Positions 25,186-37,110 of a stretch of DNA of 64,000 nt are shown piece after piece. The stretch covers positions 12,724 to 76,723 of the forward strand of contig JAUJOW010000015.1 of the NCBI GenBank assembly GCA_030447445.1. The letters run 5' to 3'. The DNA is from Acidimicrobiales bacterium. GTDB lineage: Bacteria > Actinomycetota > Acidimicrobiia > Acidimicrobiales > Iamiaceae. The stretch's first letter is position 1. Every line of letters starts with the position of its first letter. Both the position numbers and the translations under genes were made by a program. The notes beneath the pieces are model-generated. The model saw only the letters and a program-made list of their open reading frames with translations, had not been told where the DNA came from and made no database searches.

Positions 25186-28100
25186 ATGCAGATCGTCTTC
25201 CACGACGGCACCGCCGCCCACGAGCTCGACGTGGTGGTCCACGACCCCGACGCCACCGTCGCCGACCTGGTGCGCAGCCTCGCGCCCGGGGGCCCCGACG
25301 CCGGCCTGGCGCTCGTCGTCGAGGGGGTGGCGGTGGCCGCCGACCGCCGCCTCGACCGGGCCGGGATCACGGAGGGAGCCACGGTGGCCGTCGTCCCGGC
25401 TGTCGAGACCGGCGCCGGCAACGGCTCGGCGGGCAACGGCTCGGCGGGCAACAGCGCCGTCCCCGCCGACGAACGGGCCATGGCGGTGAGCGTCGTCGGT
25501 GGCCTCGATGCCGGTGCCCGCACGGTGATCGAGCCGGGGACGTGGACGGTGGGGCGCGAGGTCGACGGCGTGCGACTCGCCGGGGCCACTGTGTCGGCCA
25601 GTCACGCCACCCTCGACCTCGGTGCCGACGGTCGGGTCACGGTGCGGGACGAGGGTTCCTACAACGGCACCTGGCTGGCTGGCCACCCCGTCACCGACAC
25701 CGAGCCGGTCGAGCCGGGACGGGTGGTGCGCCTGGACGCCACGCAGGTGGCGGTGGCGCCGCCGGTGGACGAGGACCGCCCCGTCGGCATGGCCGCCTCC
25801 CGCACCTTCGGAACCAGCACGGTGCCGTTCAACCGGCCGCCCCGGCCGGCGCCACCTTCGCCCCCTGAACCCTTCGACCCCCCCGACGAGCCGGCCACCT
25901 CCAACGCTCCCAGCCCGATCGGGATCATGTCGATCATCGCGCCGCTGATCTTCGCGGCGGTGATGATCAAGGTCTTCGACAACATCCTGTTCGGGCTCTT
26001 CGGGCTCCTCAGCCCGATCATGGCCATCGGCAACTGGATCGACTCCCGCCGCCGCGGGCGCAAGGGCCGCCGCAAGGAGCGGGTCCGCTTCCAGCGCGAG
26101 CTCGCCGACTTCACCGCCGAGCTCGACCGGCGGGTCATCGCCGAGCGTGAGCGCCTGGTCGATGCCCTGCCCGATCCCGCCGAGGTGGTCCGGCGGGCCA
26201 CCCTGCCGAGCACCCGCCTGTGGGAGCGCCGGCCCCACCACCCCGACACGCTGCACCTCCGGGCCGGGCTCGGTCCGGTGCCGTGGTCGCCGCCGGTGAC
26301 CGGCGACCGTCGCCAGCACCACGAGGAGATCAGGGCAGTGCTCCGCGACCGTGAGGTGATCCCTGACGCGCCGGTCCTGGTCGACCTCTCCCAGGGTGGG
26401 GTGGTGGGCCTGGTGGGCGACCGGGGCGCCTGCCTGGCCGTCGCCCGCTCGCTCGTCGTGCAGGCCGCCACCCACCACGGCCCGGCCGACCTTCCCATCT
26501 CGGTCCTCACCACCCCCGAGCGCGACGGCGACTGGGACTGGGCCAAGTGGTTGCCCCACACCCTCGACCCGGGCGGCTCCGGGCACCGCATGCTCGCCGC
26601 CGACCGTGACCAGGCCGACGCCTTCCTCCGGGGCGCGCTCGAACGGGGGGCGGCGGCGCTGGAGGAGGAGCGACGGGCCGGCATCGGCGGCGACCGGGAG
26701 GAGGTCGGCCCGGCCACGCTCTTCGTGCTCGACGACGAGCACCTGACCGAGGGTCGCCGCTCCCCGGCCCGGTCGGTGCTGCGGGGGGCGGCGGGACGGG
26801 TGGCGGGCGTCGTCATCGCCGCCTCCGAGGACCGTCTCCCGGCCGTGTGCACCACGGTGGTGGAGCTGGTGGACGGCGACGGCACCGCCCGGGTGCAACG
26901 GGTGTCGCTCGGGGAACAGGTCGAGGACGTGCTCGCCTGCGGGATGTCCGACGAGACGGCCCGGCGGGTGGCCCGGGCGCTGGCCCGCTTCGAGGACCCC
27001 GAGCTCGACGTGGCCGGGGCCGGCCTGCCGGCCTCGGTGGGCCTGCTGCCGCTGCTCGGCTTCGACCCGCCGACCGCCGACGCCATCGCCGACCGGTGGG
27101 AGCAGGCCGGGCGCGACCCCGATCTGGTCGCCCCCATCGGCGTGGCCGAGGACGGCGTGCTCGGCATCGACCTCGTGCGCGACGGCCCCCACGGCCTCGT
27201 CGCCGGTACCACCGGCGCCGGCAAGTCCGAGCTGCTGCGCACCCTGGTGGCCGGGTTGGCGGCCGGCAGCTCGCCCGATCACCTCACCTTCGTGCTGGTC
27301 GACTTCAAGGGCGGCAGCGCCTTCGACCAGTGCGCCCGCCTGCCCCACACCGTCGGCCTGGTCACCGACCTCGACGCCCACCTGGCCGAGCGGGCCCTGC
27401 GCTGCCTCGAGGCCGAGCTCCGCCACCGGGAGCGGGTGCTGCGGGAGGCCGGGGTGGCCGACCTCAAGGAGTACCGCCGCCTCCCTGGCGAGCGGGAGCC
27501 GCTGCCGCGCCTCATGGTCGTGGTGGACGAGTTCGCCACCCTCAAGGCCGAGCTGCCCGACTTCATCGACTCCCTCGTGGGCGTGGCGCAGCGGGGACGC
27601 AGCCTCGGGGTGCACATGGTGCTCGCCACCCAGCGCCCCTCCGGCGCCGTCAGCGACAACATCCGGGCCAACACCAACCTGCGCATCGCGCTGCGGGTGC
27701 AGGATGCCGCCGACTCGAGCGACGTGATCGACGTGCCCGACGCCGCCCGCATCGGGCGCAACCAGCCCGGTCGGGCCATGGCCCGCCTGGGGCCGGGCGA
27801 GGTCGTGCCGATCCAGACCGCTCTCTCCACCGGGGTGGCGACGGCGACCGGACACGGCACCGTCGAGCTGCGCCGCTTCGGCTTCGGTCCCCAACCGGCG
27901 GCGGTGGCCAAGGCCGCGCCCGACGGCGAGGGCCCGGGCACCACCGATCTCGAGCGCCTGGTCGAGGCCATGCGCGACGCCCACGCCCGATCGGACCGGC
28001 CTGCACCGCGCCGCCCGTGGCCGGACCCGCTGCCCCCCCACGTCGACCTGGAGGACCTGCTCGCCGCCGCGGGGCCCCCCGGCGCCTTCGGCGCACCCGG

Positions 28101-29508
28101 CTCGGCGGTGCCGGTGGCCCTGGCCGACGATCCCGAGGCCCAGGTCCAGTACCCCGTCGGGTGGGTACCGGCCGACGGCAACCTCGTGCTCATCGGCATC
28201 GGCGGCAGCGGCACCACCACCACGCTCACCTCGCTCGCCCTGGCCATGGCCACGACGACCTCGCCCGACGACCTCCACCTCTACGCGCTCGACTTCGGGG
28301 CCGGCGAGCTCTCGGCCCTGGAACCGCTGCCCCACACCGGAGCGGTCATCGCCGCCGGCGAGAGCGAGCGCCAGGTTCGCCTGGTGCGCCACCTCCGGGC
28401 CGAGCTGGAACGGCGCCGGGCCCAGGCCGGTGCCCGGACGGCCGAGGCTCGCATCGTCGTGCTCCTGGACGGGATGGCCGGCTTCCGGGCCGAGTGGGAC
28501 GAGAGCCTGGCCGGTGTCAGCGACGACCTCCAGCGGGTGTTCGCCGACGGCCCGGAGGTGGGCATCCACACGGTGGTGGCCGCCGACCGGGCCGGGGCCC
28601 TCCCCACCGCGATGACGGCGGTGGCCCGCCAGCGGTGGCTGTTCCGGCTCGGCGACCAGCTCGACTACTCGAGCGCCGGCATCAGCGTCAAGGACGTGCC
28701 CGACCTCTCCCCCGGCGGCGCCATCGTCGCCGACGCCAAGCAGGAGATCCAGGTCGCCCGCCCGGCCGAGAGCCTCCAGGCGGCGGTGGCCAGAGCGGCG
28801 GAGGCGTCGGCGATCCCCGCCCCTCGCCGGGCGGCGCCCCCCATCGGTCAGCTGCCGACGGCTGTGGACCCCGCCTCGCTCGTCTCCGCCACCACCGTCG
28901 AGGACAGCCCGTGGTTCCTGCCCCTCGGCATCGGGGACAGCAGGCTGGCCCCGGCCGGCCTCGTCCTCTATGCCGGGGAGCACGCGTTGGTGGCCGGACC
29001 GGCCCGCTCCGGGCGGTCGACCGCTCTGATCACCATCGCCACCGTCGTGAAGGGGGCGGACCCCTCCGTGCGGGTGGTCGCCGTGGCCGGCAACCGCTCC
29101 CCCCTGGGCAGCGGTCAGGTCGTGGACGAGGTGCTGGAGCCGACCGGGCTCCGCCCTGCCCTCGACGAGCTGGGATCGGTGCCCGACCCGCTGGTGGTGC
29201 TGGTCGACGACGCCGAGCTGGTCGGCGACGAGGACGGCGGGCTGGCCGCCCTGCTCGACCGGCGCCGGGCCGACGTCCACGTGGTGGCGGCCGGGCGCAA
29301 TGAAGCGGTGCGTTCCCTGTACAGCCACTGGACCCGCACCGTCCGCCAGTCCCGGGCCGGCCTGCTGTTGCGGCCCGACGTCGACCTCGACGGCGACCTC
29401 CTCGGCGTGCACCTCCCCCGCCGGACCACGGTGGCCCTCACCACCGGGCGCGGGTACCTGGTCGGCGGGGGTGAGCTGGAGATCATCCAAGTCGCCGGCG
29501 GACCATGA
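25186..29508 (+). CDS. Type VII secretion FtsK/SpoIIIE ATPase with ubiquitin-like and FHA domains
   Basis: A 1440-residue protein. Residues 1-70 read as a ubiquitin/YukD-like fold (MQIVFHDGTAAHELDVVVHD ... GITEGATVAVV). An FHA domain lies near 115-185 (WTVGREVDG, SASHATLDL, SYNGTWLAG). Two membrane helices lie near 245-285 (IMSIIAPLIFAAVMIKVF, LFGLLSPIMAIGNWI). Three FtsK-type ATPase modules follow. The first has a full Walker A (GTTGAGKSELLR, near 672) and VVVDEFATLKAEL. The second (GIGGSGTTTT, near 1003) and third (GPARSGRSTA, near 1269) lack the Walker lysine. It should drive export of the WXG proteins encoded next, like EssC/EccC. No eccB, eccD, eccE or mycosin genes are present. Confidence 0.9.
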   Translation: MQIVFHDGTAAHELDVVVHDPDATVADLVRSLAPGGPDAGLALVVEGVAVAADRRLDRAGITEGATVAVVPAVETGAGNGSAGNGSAGNSAVPADERAMAVSVVGGLDAGARTVIEPGTWTVGREVDGVRLAGATVSASHATLDLGADGRVTVRDEGSYNGTWLAGHPVTDTEPVEPGRVVRLDATQVAVAPPVDEDRPVGMAASRTFGTSTVPFNRPPRPAPPSPPEPFDPPDEPATSNAPSPIGIMSIIAPLIFAAVMIKVFDNILFGLFGLLSPIMAIGNWIDSRRRGRKGRRKERVRFQRELADFTAELDRRVIAERERLVDALPDPAEVVRRATLPSTRLWERRPHHPDTLHLRAGLGPVPWSPPVTGDRRQHHEEIRAVLRDREVIPDAPVLVDLSQGGVVGLVGDRGACLAVARSLVVQAATHHGPADLPISVLTTPERDGDWDWAKWLPHTLDPGGSGHRMLAADRDQADAFLRGALERGAAALEEERRAGIGGDREEVGPATLFVLDDEHLTEGRRSPARSVLRGAAGRVAGVVIAASEDRLPAVCTTVVELVDGDGTARVQRVSLGEQVEDVLACGMSDETARRVARALARFEDPELDVAGAGLPASVGLLPLLGFDPPTADAIADRWEQAGRDPDLVAPIGVAEDGVLGIDLVRDGPHGLVAGTTGAGKSELLRTLVAGLAAGSSPDHLTFVLVDFKGGSAFDQCARLPHTVGLVTDLDAHLAERALRCLEAELRHRERVLREAGVADLKEYRRLPGEREPLPRLMVVVDEFATLKAELPDFIDSLVGVAQRGRSLGVHMVLATQRPSGAVSDNIRANTNLRIALRVQDAADSSDVIDVPDAARIGRNQPGRAMARLGPGEVVPIQTALSTGVATATGHGTVELRRFGFGPQPAAVAKAAPDGEGPGTTDLERLVEAMRDAHARSDRPAPRRPWPDPLPPHVDLEDLLAAAGPPGAFGAPGSAVPVALADDPEAQVQYPVGWVPADGNLVLIGIGGSGTTTTLTSLALAMATTTSPDDLHLYALDFGAGELSALEPLPHTGAVIAAGESERQVRLVRHLRAELERRRAQAGARTAEARIVVLLDGMAGFRAEWDESLAGVSDDLQRVFADGPEVGIHTVVAADRAGALPTAMTAVARQRWLFRLGDQLDYSSAGISVKDVPDLSPGGAIVADAKQEIQVARPAESLQAAVARAAEASAIPAPRRAAPPIGQLPTAVDPASLVSATTVEDSPWFLPLGIGDSRLAPAGLVLYAGEHALVAGPARSGRSTALITIATVVKGADPSVRVVAVAGNRSPLGSGQVVDEVLEPTGLRPALDELGSVPDPLVVLVDDAELVGDEDGGLAALLDRRRADVHVVAAGRNEAVRSLYSHWTRTVRQSRAGLLLRPDVDLDGDLLGVHLPRRTTVALTTGRGYLVGGGELEIIQVAGGP

Positions 29509-29601
29509 GAGATGCCGGTTTACATGAAATACACTGAAGGGTAGGGTGAGGAGCGTCCCGAGCCGGCGGGCCACCCGCCACCAACGACCGAGGAGCACCC
29601 C

Positions 29602-29883
29602 ATGCCCGATCGAGTTCTCTCCACCGCCGAAGGCAAGTCGGCCATCAGCCGGATGCAGCAGATCATCAACGGTGGCCTCACCGAGCAGATCACCAGCCTC
29701 ATCAACGAGGGCAACACCCTGATGGAGCCGGCCGTGTGGGACGGCCAGCTCGCCTCGACCTTCCGGGGCAACTGGCCCGGCACCGCCAACGGCCTCACCG
29801 CCACCCGCGACAAGCTCGAGGAGCTGCGCACCGAGGTCGAGAAGATCAACGTGAACATCATGACCGCCGGCGGCAACGCCTGA
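29602..29883 (+). CDS. WXG100 family secreted protein
   Basis: A 93-residue helical hairpin protein with the turn motif Trp46-Asp47-Gly48 (MEPAVWDGQLASTF) between two amphipathic helices (GKSAISRMQQIINGGL and ATRDKLEELRTEVEKIN). Length and motif place it in the WXG100/EsxA family, exported as a dimer by type VII systems. A clear YxxxD/E export tail is not seen. It begins 93 bases after the FtsK-type ATPase. The gap includes an AT-rich TACACT element near 29530 that could be a -10 box. Confidence 0.85.
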   Translation: MPDRVLSTAEGKSAISRMQQIINGGLTEQITSLINEGNTLMEPAVWDGQLASTFRGNWPGTANGLTATRDKLEELRTEVEKINVNIMTAGGNA

Positions 29884-29906
29884 GCCCTCCGGGCCACCCT
29901 CTCCTC

Positions 29907-29945
29907 GCGGGGGCGTTCCGACCATTGCCGGTCGAGCGCCCCCGC
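29907..29945. terminator. Hairpin after the WXG100 gene
   Basis: Nine-base arms (GCGGGGGCG at 29907-29915 and its complement at 29937-29945) enclose an inner GACC/GGTC pair. It lies 23 bases after the WXG100 stop and 30 bases before the next start. It could end or attenuate the transcript, giving more of the small protein than of the next one. No T run. Confidence 0.5.
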
Positions 29946-29974
29946 CGTCGTTGCCTGCAACGCCGGAGCCCCTG

Positions 29975-32106
<2,132 letters not shown>

Positions 32107-32133
32107 TTAGCACTCTCACTCTGCGAGTGCTAA
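32107..32133. promoter_or_regulatory. CIRCE operator (HrcA binding site) of groEL
   Basis: A perfect TTAGCACTC-N9-GAGTGCTAA lies 28-54 bases upstream of the groEL ATG. It is identical to the consensus CIRCE element. HrcA bound here represses groEL until heat or misfolded protein titrates GroEL away from HrcA. The hrcA gene is not in the window. Confidence 0.97.
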
Positions 32134-32175
32134 CAGCAAACCACCTTCGGCGGCCGGTCGCAACCGCTCGGGCTC

Positions 32176-32451
32176 TCAGCCGCCGGCGACGGCGGGGATG
32201 ATGGCCAGGGTCTCCCCGTCGGGCACGGGGGTGTCGAGCCCCTGAAGGAACCGGACGTCGTCGTCGGCCACGAAGACGTTGACGAAGCGGCGCAGGGAGC
32301 CGTCCTCGTCGAGGATGCGGTCACGGAACCCGGGGTGGGTGGCTTCGAGGTTGCTCAGCACATCGGCGACCGTGGCCCCCTCGACGGCCACCTCGGAGGC
32401 GCCGGCGGTGAGGGTGCGCAAGGTGGTGGGCACGCGGACGGTGACGGTCAT
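32176..32451 (-). CDS. MoaD/ThiS family sulfur-carrier protein
   Basis: A 91-residue ubiquitin-like protein (VTVRVPTTLRTLTAGASEV, VADVLSNLEATHPGFRDRIL, RRFVNVFVADDDVRFLQGL, LAIIPAVAGG) ending in the Gly-Gly that is adenylated and thiocarboxylated. It may serve molybdopterin synthesis, or sulfur transfer to cysteine or other cofactors. The sequence is nearer the CysO/MoaD-like group than ThiS, but I cannot decide. Its partner enzyme is not adjacent. Confidence 0.88.
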   Translation of the reverse strand: MTVTVRVPTTLRTLTAGASEVAVEGATVADVLSNLEATHPGFRDRILDEDGSLRRFVNVFVADDDVRFLQGLDTPVPDGETLAIIPAVAGG

Positions 32452-32518
32452 CGGCGCTGAGGGCTCCTCGGGATGGGACGTGCCCGGAGCATGGTAACGG
32501 CGCCCCGGCCGGGCGAGA

Positions 32519-33838
32519 TCATGCCGGGGCCGGCGTCTCGGGCGCTTCGGGGACGTCGGGCACCTCGGCGGTGGCGGTCGGGAGGGGTTCGTCGAGGCCC
32601 GGCACGCTCACCCCCATCACGTACTTGCGCCACAGGTGGCCCGAGACGATCTTCACCACCGCGGTGAGCGGGACGGCGAGCAGCAGCCCGAAGAAGCCAC
32701 CGAGGGTGCCGAAGGCGAGCAGGGCCATCATCACCGCCGCCGGGTGGAGCTGGACGGCCCGCCGCATCACCGACGGCGTGATGAAGTGGTTGTCGATCTG
32801 CTGGGCGACGGTCATCACGATGGCCACGCCGATGGCCGTCTTCACGTCCCTGGTGGTGAGGGCGATGACGATGCCCGGTACGGCGCCGATGTAGGGGCCG
32901 ATGAGCGGGACGATGTTGAACAGCCCGGCGATCATGCCCACGATCAGCCACAGGGGCAGCCCGATGGCGGCCAACCCGATCGACACCATGATCCCCACCA
33001 CCAGGGCGACGGCGAGCTGGCCCCGGAAGAAGCCGCCGACGATGAGGTTGAGGCGGTGGGCGAGGAACAACACCTCCCGCTTGGAGCGGGCGGGGACGAG
33101 GTTCTCGCAGGCCCGGCGCACGTCGGGCAGGTCGACGAGCAGGTAGAAGGCGAGGATGGGGCCGAGGAGCAGGATGAGGCCCACGTGGAAGACCCGACCG
33201 AGCAGTTTGCGAACGGTGGTGACCTGCTCGGACAGCTGCTGATCGTCGCTGCCCACCTCCTCCTCGATCTCCCTGACGGTTGGGACCTCGATGAACCACT
33301 CGTCGTCTCGGGACCGCTCCGCCAGGTCGTTCACGCCGTCCTCGATGTCCTCGCGGACCTCGGGGATCCGCTCGGACAACTCGTCGGCCTGGTCGGCCAC
33401 GAGCGGAGACAGCGCGAACGCGAGCACGGTCAACAAGACGGCGAAGCCGAGATAGGCGACGGCGGTGCCGGCCAGCCGGGGCAGGCCCCGGCTGTGGAGG
33501 GCGGTGACGATCGGGTTGAGGAGGAAGACGATGACCCCGGCGAGCACCAGCGGCGGGAACACCACCCGCAGGGTCCGCCCCACCAAGCCCACGACGAGGG
33601 CGGCCAGGGTGATGCCCACGAACCACCAGGCCGCTCGACCCACGCTGCGGATCCGGCCCTCGACCGTGGTGGCCTCGCCGATGGGCCGGGGGGTGGCCAT
33701 GACCGATGTGACGCTCACGGCCGCCGGGCCGTCGGGCGAACGATCGGCGGCCGGAGGCTCCTCGGGCGCAGGCATCCCAGGCTGGCTGCCGTCGTCAACC
33801 ACGGATCGGCGACTCGATCGGGGACGACGGGTGGGCAC
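32519..33838 (-). CDS. AI-2E family (UPF0118) transporter/permease
   Basis: A 439-residue membrane protein with about eight helices. The family's conserved middle (FHVGLILLLGPILAFYLLVDLPDVRR) and later motifs (AGLFNIVPLIGPYIGAVPGIV, LHPAAVMMALLAFGTLGGFFGLLLAVPL) are clear. Members move small solutes or autoinducer-2 out of the cell or exchange Na/H; the substrate is unknown. The acidic N-terminal 60 residues and proline-rich C-terminus are disordered-looking. The GTG at 33838 was used; an ATG about 46 codons in is a possible alternative. Confidence 0.87.
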   Translation of the reverse strand: MPTRRPRSSRRSVVDDGSQPGMPAPEEPPAADRSPDGPAAVSVTSVMATPRPIGEATTVEGRIRSVGRAAWWFVGITLAALVVGLVGRTLRVVFPPLVLAGVIVFLLNPIVTALHSRGLPRLAGTAVAYLGFAVLLTVLAFALSPLVADQADELSERIPEVREDIEDGVNDLAERSRDDEWFIEVPTVREIEEEVGSDDQQLSEQVTTVRKLLGRVFHVGLILLLGPILAFYLLVDLPDVRRACENLVPARSKREVLFLAHRLNLIVGGFFRGQLAVALVVGIMVSIGLAAIGLPLWLIVGMIAGLFNIVPLIGPYIGAVPGIVIALTTRDVKTAIGVAIVMTVAQQIDNHFITPSVMRRAVQLHPAAVMMALLAFGTLGGFFGLLLAVPLTAVVKIVSGHLWRKYVMGVSVPGLDEPLPTATAEVPDVPEAPETPAPA

Positions 33839-33866
33839 GGTCGAAGCGTAGGCCGACGATCCCTGA

Positions 33867-34859
33867 TCAGCGGCAGCCCGACCGAAGGTGCTCGGCGACC
33901 ACCGCCTCGATGCACGCCACCGCGTCGGTGTGAGCCCGTCGCGAGCCGAAGCGGCCGACGAGGGACACGGCGGGAAGGGCGGTCTCCACGCCGTCGTCGA
34001 CCTCGCCGGCCACGACCAGCACCGGCACCCCCACCTCGGTGGCCAGCTCGGCCACCCCGCCCACGACCTTGCCCTCGAAGGACTGGTCGTCGAGGAAGCC
34101 CTCGCCGGTGACGACCAGGTCGGCGCCCTCGAGCCGCTCCAACAGGTCGACCTCGTCGGCGATCAGCTCGAAGCCCGAGACGAGCTCGGCGCCCACGGCG
34201 GCGAGGCCGCCGGCCAGGCCCCCCGCCGCCCCTGAGCCCTCGATGCCGGTCACGTCGACACCGTGATCGTCGAGGTAGACCTGCGCCAGGCGCTCGAGGC
34301 GGCGGCGGAGCAGCTCCACCTGCGCCACCGAGGCACCCTTCTGGGGGCCGAAGGTGGCGGCGGCGTCGACGAAGGTGGTGCGCACGTCGCAGGCCACCAC
34401 CAGCTCGACCCCTCGCAGCCGGGGCGTCGGGTAGAGGGCCCGGAGGGCGCCGAGCCCCCCGTCGGTGGTGGCCGATCCGCCCATGCCCACGACGACCCGG
34501 CGGGCGCCGGCGTCGAGGGCGGCCGAGATCAGCTCACCGGTGCCGTGGGTGGCGGCGGCGATGGGGTCGTTCCCCTCCGGCCCGTCGACGAGGTCGATCC
34601 CCGAGGCCAGGGCCATCTCGACCACGGCCTGGGACCGGTGGAGCCGCCAGGCCGCCTCGACGGGATCACCGAGCGGCCCGCTCACCACGGTGGCCCGGTT
34701 CGGCCCGCCGAGGGCCTCGAGGGTGCCCTCGCCGCCGTCGGCCAGCGGCACCTCGTCGCACTCCCACCCCGCCGCTCGGGCGGCACCGGCGACCGCCGCC
34801 GCCACCTCGGTGGCGGTGGCGGTGCCACGGAACTTGTCGGGGGCGGCCACGACGCGCAC
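33867..34859 (-). CDS. glxK: Glycerate kinase, GlxK family
   Basis: A 330-residue GlxK-type kinase, slightly shorter than the usual 370. It starts MRVVAAPDKFRGTATATEVA with the substrate region (PLADGGEGTLEAL). The glycine loop GMGGSATTDGGLGALRAL and DVRTTFVDAAATFGPQKGAS are diagnostic, and TGEGFLDDQSFEGKVVGGVA lies near the end. It phosphorylates D-glycerate to 2-phosphoglycerate in glyoxylate or photorespiration-like routes. It diverges from otsA with 56 bases between the two start codons. Confidence 0.93.
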   Translation of the reverse strand: MRVVAAPDKFRGTATATEVAAAVAGAARAAGWECDEVPLADGGEGTLEALGGPNRATVVSGPLGDPVEAAWRLHRSQAVVEMALASGIDLVDGPEGNDPIAAATHGTGELISAALDAGARRVVVGMGGSATTDGGLGALRALYPTPRLRGVELVVACDVRTTFVDAAATFGPQKGASVAQVELLRRRLERLAQVYLDDHGVDVTGIEGSGAAGGLAGGLAAVGAELVSGFELIADEVDLLERLEGADLVVTGEGFLDDQSFEGKVVGGVAELATEVGVPVLVVAGEVDDGVETALPAVSLVGRFGSRRAHTDAVACIEAVVAEHLRSGCR

Positions 34860-34915
34860 CGCACCATGGTGGCCGACCCGACGGTGGGACCTCGGGCGTC
34901 ACCTACGTTGGGACC

Positions 34916-36289
34916 GTGGCCGACCGACCGGTGGTGATCGTGTCGAACCGCGGCCCGCTGTCGTTCAAGATCGGCCACTACGGCGTCCTGGTCGCCACCC
35001 GGGGCGCGGGTGGGCTCGTGTCGGGCATCGGTCCCCTCGTGGTGGGCACGCCCACCACCTGGATCGCGGCCGCGTTGTCTCCCGGCGATCGGGACGCCGC
35101 CGAGGGCGGGGTGGTGGAGGCCGAGGGCTTCCGGGTCCACATGCTCGCCCTGGACCCCGACGACTTCGGGGCCGCCTACGACGTGGTCTGCAACGCCACC
35201 CTCTGGTTCGCCTACCACGGGTTGTTCGACCTGAGCCGCCGGCCGGTGTTCGACCGGGCCTGGGCGGGGGCCTGGGATGCCTACCGGCGGGTCAACACCG
35301 CCTTCGCCGACGCCGTGGCCGCCGACGCCCCCGACGGGGCCGCCGTGCTGGTGCAGGACTACCACGTCGCCCTGCTCGGCAGCCTCCTCGCCGAGCGGAG
35401 GCCAGACCTGCGCACGGTGCTGTTCAGCCACACCCCGTTCCCCGGCCCCGAGGAGCTCCGGGTGCTGCCGCTCGACGTGCGCACCGAGCTGCTCGGTGGC
35501 ATGGCCGCCCACCACGCCTGTGGCTTCCACACCCACCGGTGGGCCGGCGCCTTCGCCGCCTGTTGCCACGCCGACCTCGGCGTCGTCCCGGCCACGTTCG
35601 TGTCGCCCCTCGGCCCCGAACCCGCCGACATCGGGGCGGTGGCGGGCTCGGCGGCCTGCGCCCGGGAGCTGGCCGACCTCGACCGGCAGCTCGACGGTCG
35701 CAAGCTCGTGGCCCGGGTCGATCGCATCGAGCTGTCGAAGAACCTGCTGCGGGGCTTCGCCGCCTACGACGACCTGCTCACCCACCATCCCGAGTGGCGG
35801 GAACGGGTGGTGTTCGGGGCGTTCGTGTACCCGTCCCGCGAGGGGCTCGAGGAGTACCACGGGTACCGCCGCCAGGTGGAGGGCGTGGTGGCCGACCTGA
35901 ACCGCCGATGGTCCACCCCGGCTTGGGAGCCGGTGCTGTTCGACGCGTCGGACCACTTCGCACGCTCGGTGGCCGCCCTGCGCCGATCCGACGTGCTCCT
36001 GGTGAACCCGATCCGCGACGGGCTCAACCTGGTGGCCAAGGAGGGCCCCCTCGTCAACGACCGCCACGGCGTGCTGCTGCTCAGCCCCGAGGCAGGGGCG
36101 TGGGAGGAGCTGGGCGATGCCGCCATCGGGGTGCACCCCTACGACGTGGTCGGCACCGCCGAGGCGATGCACCGGGCCCTGTCGATGGGCGCCGGGGAGC
36201 GGGCCGCCCACGCCGAGGCCCTTCGAGCGGTGGCCACCGCTCGCACACCGGCCGACTGGTTGGCCGACCAGCTCGCCGCCGCCGGCTGA
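34916..36289 (+). CDS. otsA: Trehalose-6-phosphate synthase
   Basis: A 457-residue GT20 glycosyltransferase. The glycine-containing donor loop starts the protein (VIVSNRGPLSFK). Sugar-phosphate contacts follow (QDYHVALLGSLL, FSHTPFPGPEELRVLPL). RVDRIELSKNLLRGF and NPIRDGLNLVAKEGPLVN are conserved. It joins glucose from UDP- or other NDP-glucose to glucose-6-phosphate to make trehalose-6-phosphate for osmotic and desiccation protection. A GTG start gives the normal length. It converges on otsB, which completes the pathway. Confidence 0.95.
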   Translation: MADRPVVIVSNRGPLSFKIGHYGVLVATRGAGGLVSGIGPLVVGTPTTWIAAALSPGDRDAAEGGVVEAEGFRVHMLALDPDDFGAAYDVVCNATLWFAYHGLFDLSRRPVFDRAWAGAWDAYRRVNTAFADAVAADAPDGAAVLVQDYHVALLGSLLAERRPDLRTVLFSHTPFPGPEELRVLPLDVRTELLGGMAAHHACGFHTHRWAGAFAACCHADLGVVPATFVSPLGPEPADIGAVAGSAACARELADLDRQLDGRKLVARVDRIELSKNLLRGFAAYDDLLTHHPEWRERVVFGAFVYPSREGLEEYHGYRRQVEGVVADLNRRWSTPAWEPVLFDASDHFARSVAALRRSDVLLVNPIRDGLNLVAKEGPLVNDRHGVLLLSPEAGAWEELGDAAIGVHPYDVVGTAEAMHRALSMGAGERAAHAEALRAVATARTPADWLADQLAAAG

Positions 36290-36321
36290 GCCTCACGGTC
36301 GAGGAGGGCGGGTCGAGGCGG

Positions 36322-37110
36322 TCAGTCCGCGGCGAGGTGCTCGAGGACGGCGACGGCGCCGGCCGGCCCGTCGACCAGGACATCGGCCCGCTCCAGCACC
36401 GGGGCGGGCGACTCCGCGCTCCGCACCGCCACCCGTACCGTCGCCACACCGGCCGTCGCCAGGCGGTCCAGGGCGTCGAAGGCCGGCAGGTCGCCGATGT
36501 CGTCGCCGATGTAGCAGACGGCGTCGAGGCCGGCGGCCAACGACTCGACGGCCGTGCCCTTGTCCACGGGCACCGGAGGGTGGAGCTCGACCGACATCTT
36601 GGCCGGGCGCACGGTCAGACCCGAGCGAGACGCCTGCCGGGCCGCCCACTCGGCCACCGGGCCGGCCAGGCCGGGATCGCTCCGGAAGTGCAACGTCATC
36701 GACAGTCCCTTGCGCTCCACCTTCACGCCTGCGGGGCCGTGGGCCTCCGCCGCCGCGGCCACGTCCTCGACCACCTCCCGCCAGGGTCCGGCGCCGTCGG
36801 GTTCTGATCGCACCCCGTCGTCGGATCGCTCGAGCCCGTAGAGGCCGCTCATGCGGATCGACGGAGGAAGCTGCGCCTCGAGGAACCCCACGGGCCGACC
36901 CGACACGACGGCCACCACCGCGTACCGGGCCGCCAGCCGCTCGAGCAGCTCGAGGACCCCGTCGACGGGTCGGGCCAGGGCCGGGTCCTGGACGATCGCC
37001 GACAGCGTGCCGTCGAAGTCGGAGAGGACGGCGCTGCGGTCCGGCCGCGCCCTGAGCACCGCCAGACGGTCGAAGACCGGCTCAGCCTTCGGTGGTGGCG
37101 GTGCCGGCAC
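36322..37110 (-). CDS. otsB: Trehalose-6-phosphate phosphatase
   Basis: A 262-residue HAD-family phosphatase with the nucleophile motif LSDFDGTLSAI (Asp31/Asp33), VVAVVSGRPVGFL, a cap domain, VELHPPVPVDKGTAVESL and the metal site GDDIGDLPAFDAL. It removes the phosphate from trehalose-6-phosphate made by OtsA. It converges on otsA with 32 bases between stops. Its GTG start lies 29 bases inside the end of the LytR_C gene, so translation is coupled to that unit. Confidence 0.93.
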   Translation of the reverse strand: MPAPPPPKAEPVFDRLAVLRARPDRSAVLSDFDGTLSAIVQDPALARPVDGVLELLERLAARYAVVAVVSGRPVGFLEAQLPPSIRMSGLYGLERSDDGVRSEPDGAGPWREVVEDVAAAAEAHGPAGVKVERKGLSMTLHFRSDPGLAGPVAEWAARQASRSGLTVRPAKMSVELHPPVPVDKGTAVESLAAGLDAVCYIGDDIGDLPAFDALDRLATAGVATVRVAVRSAESPAPVLERADVLVDGPAGAVAVLEHLAAD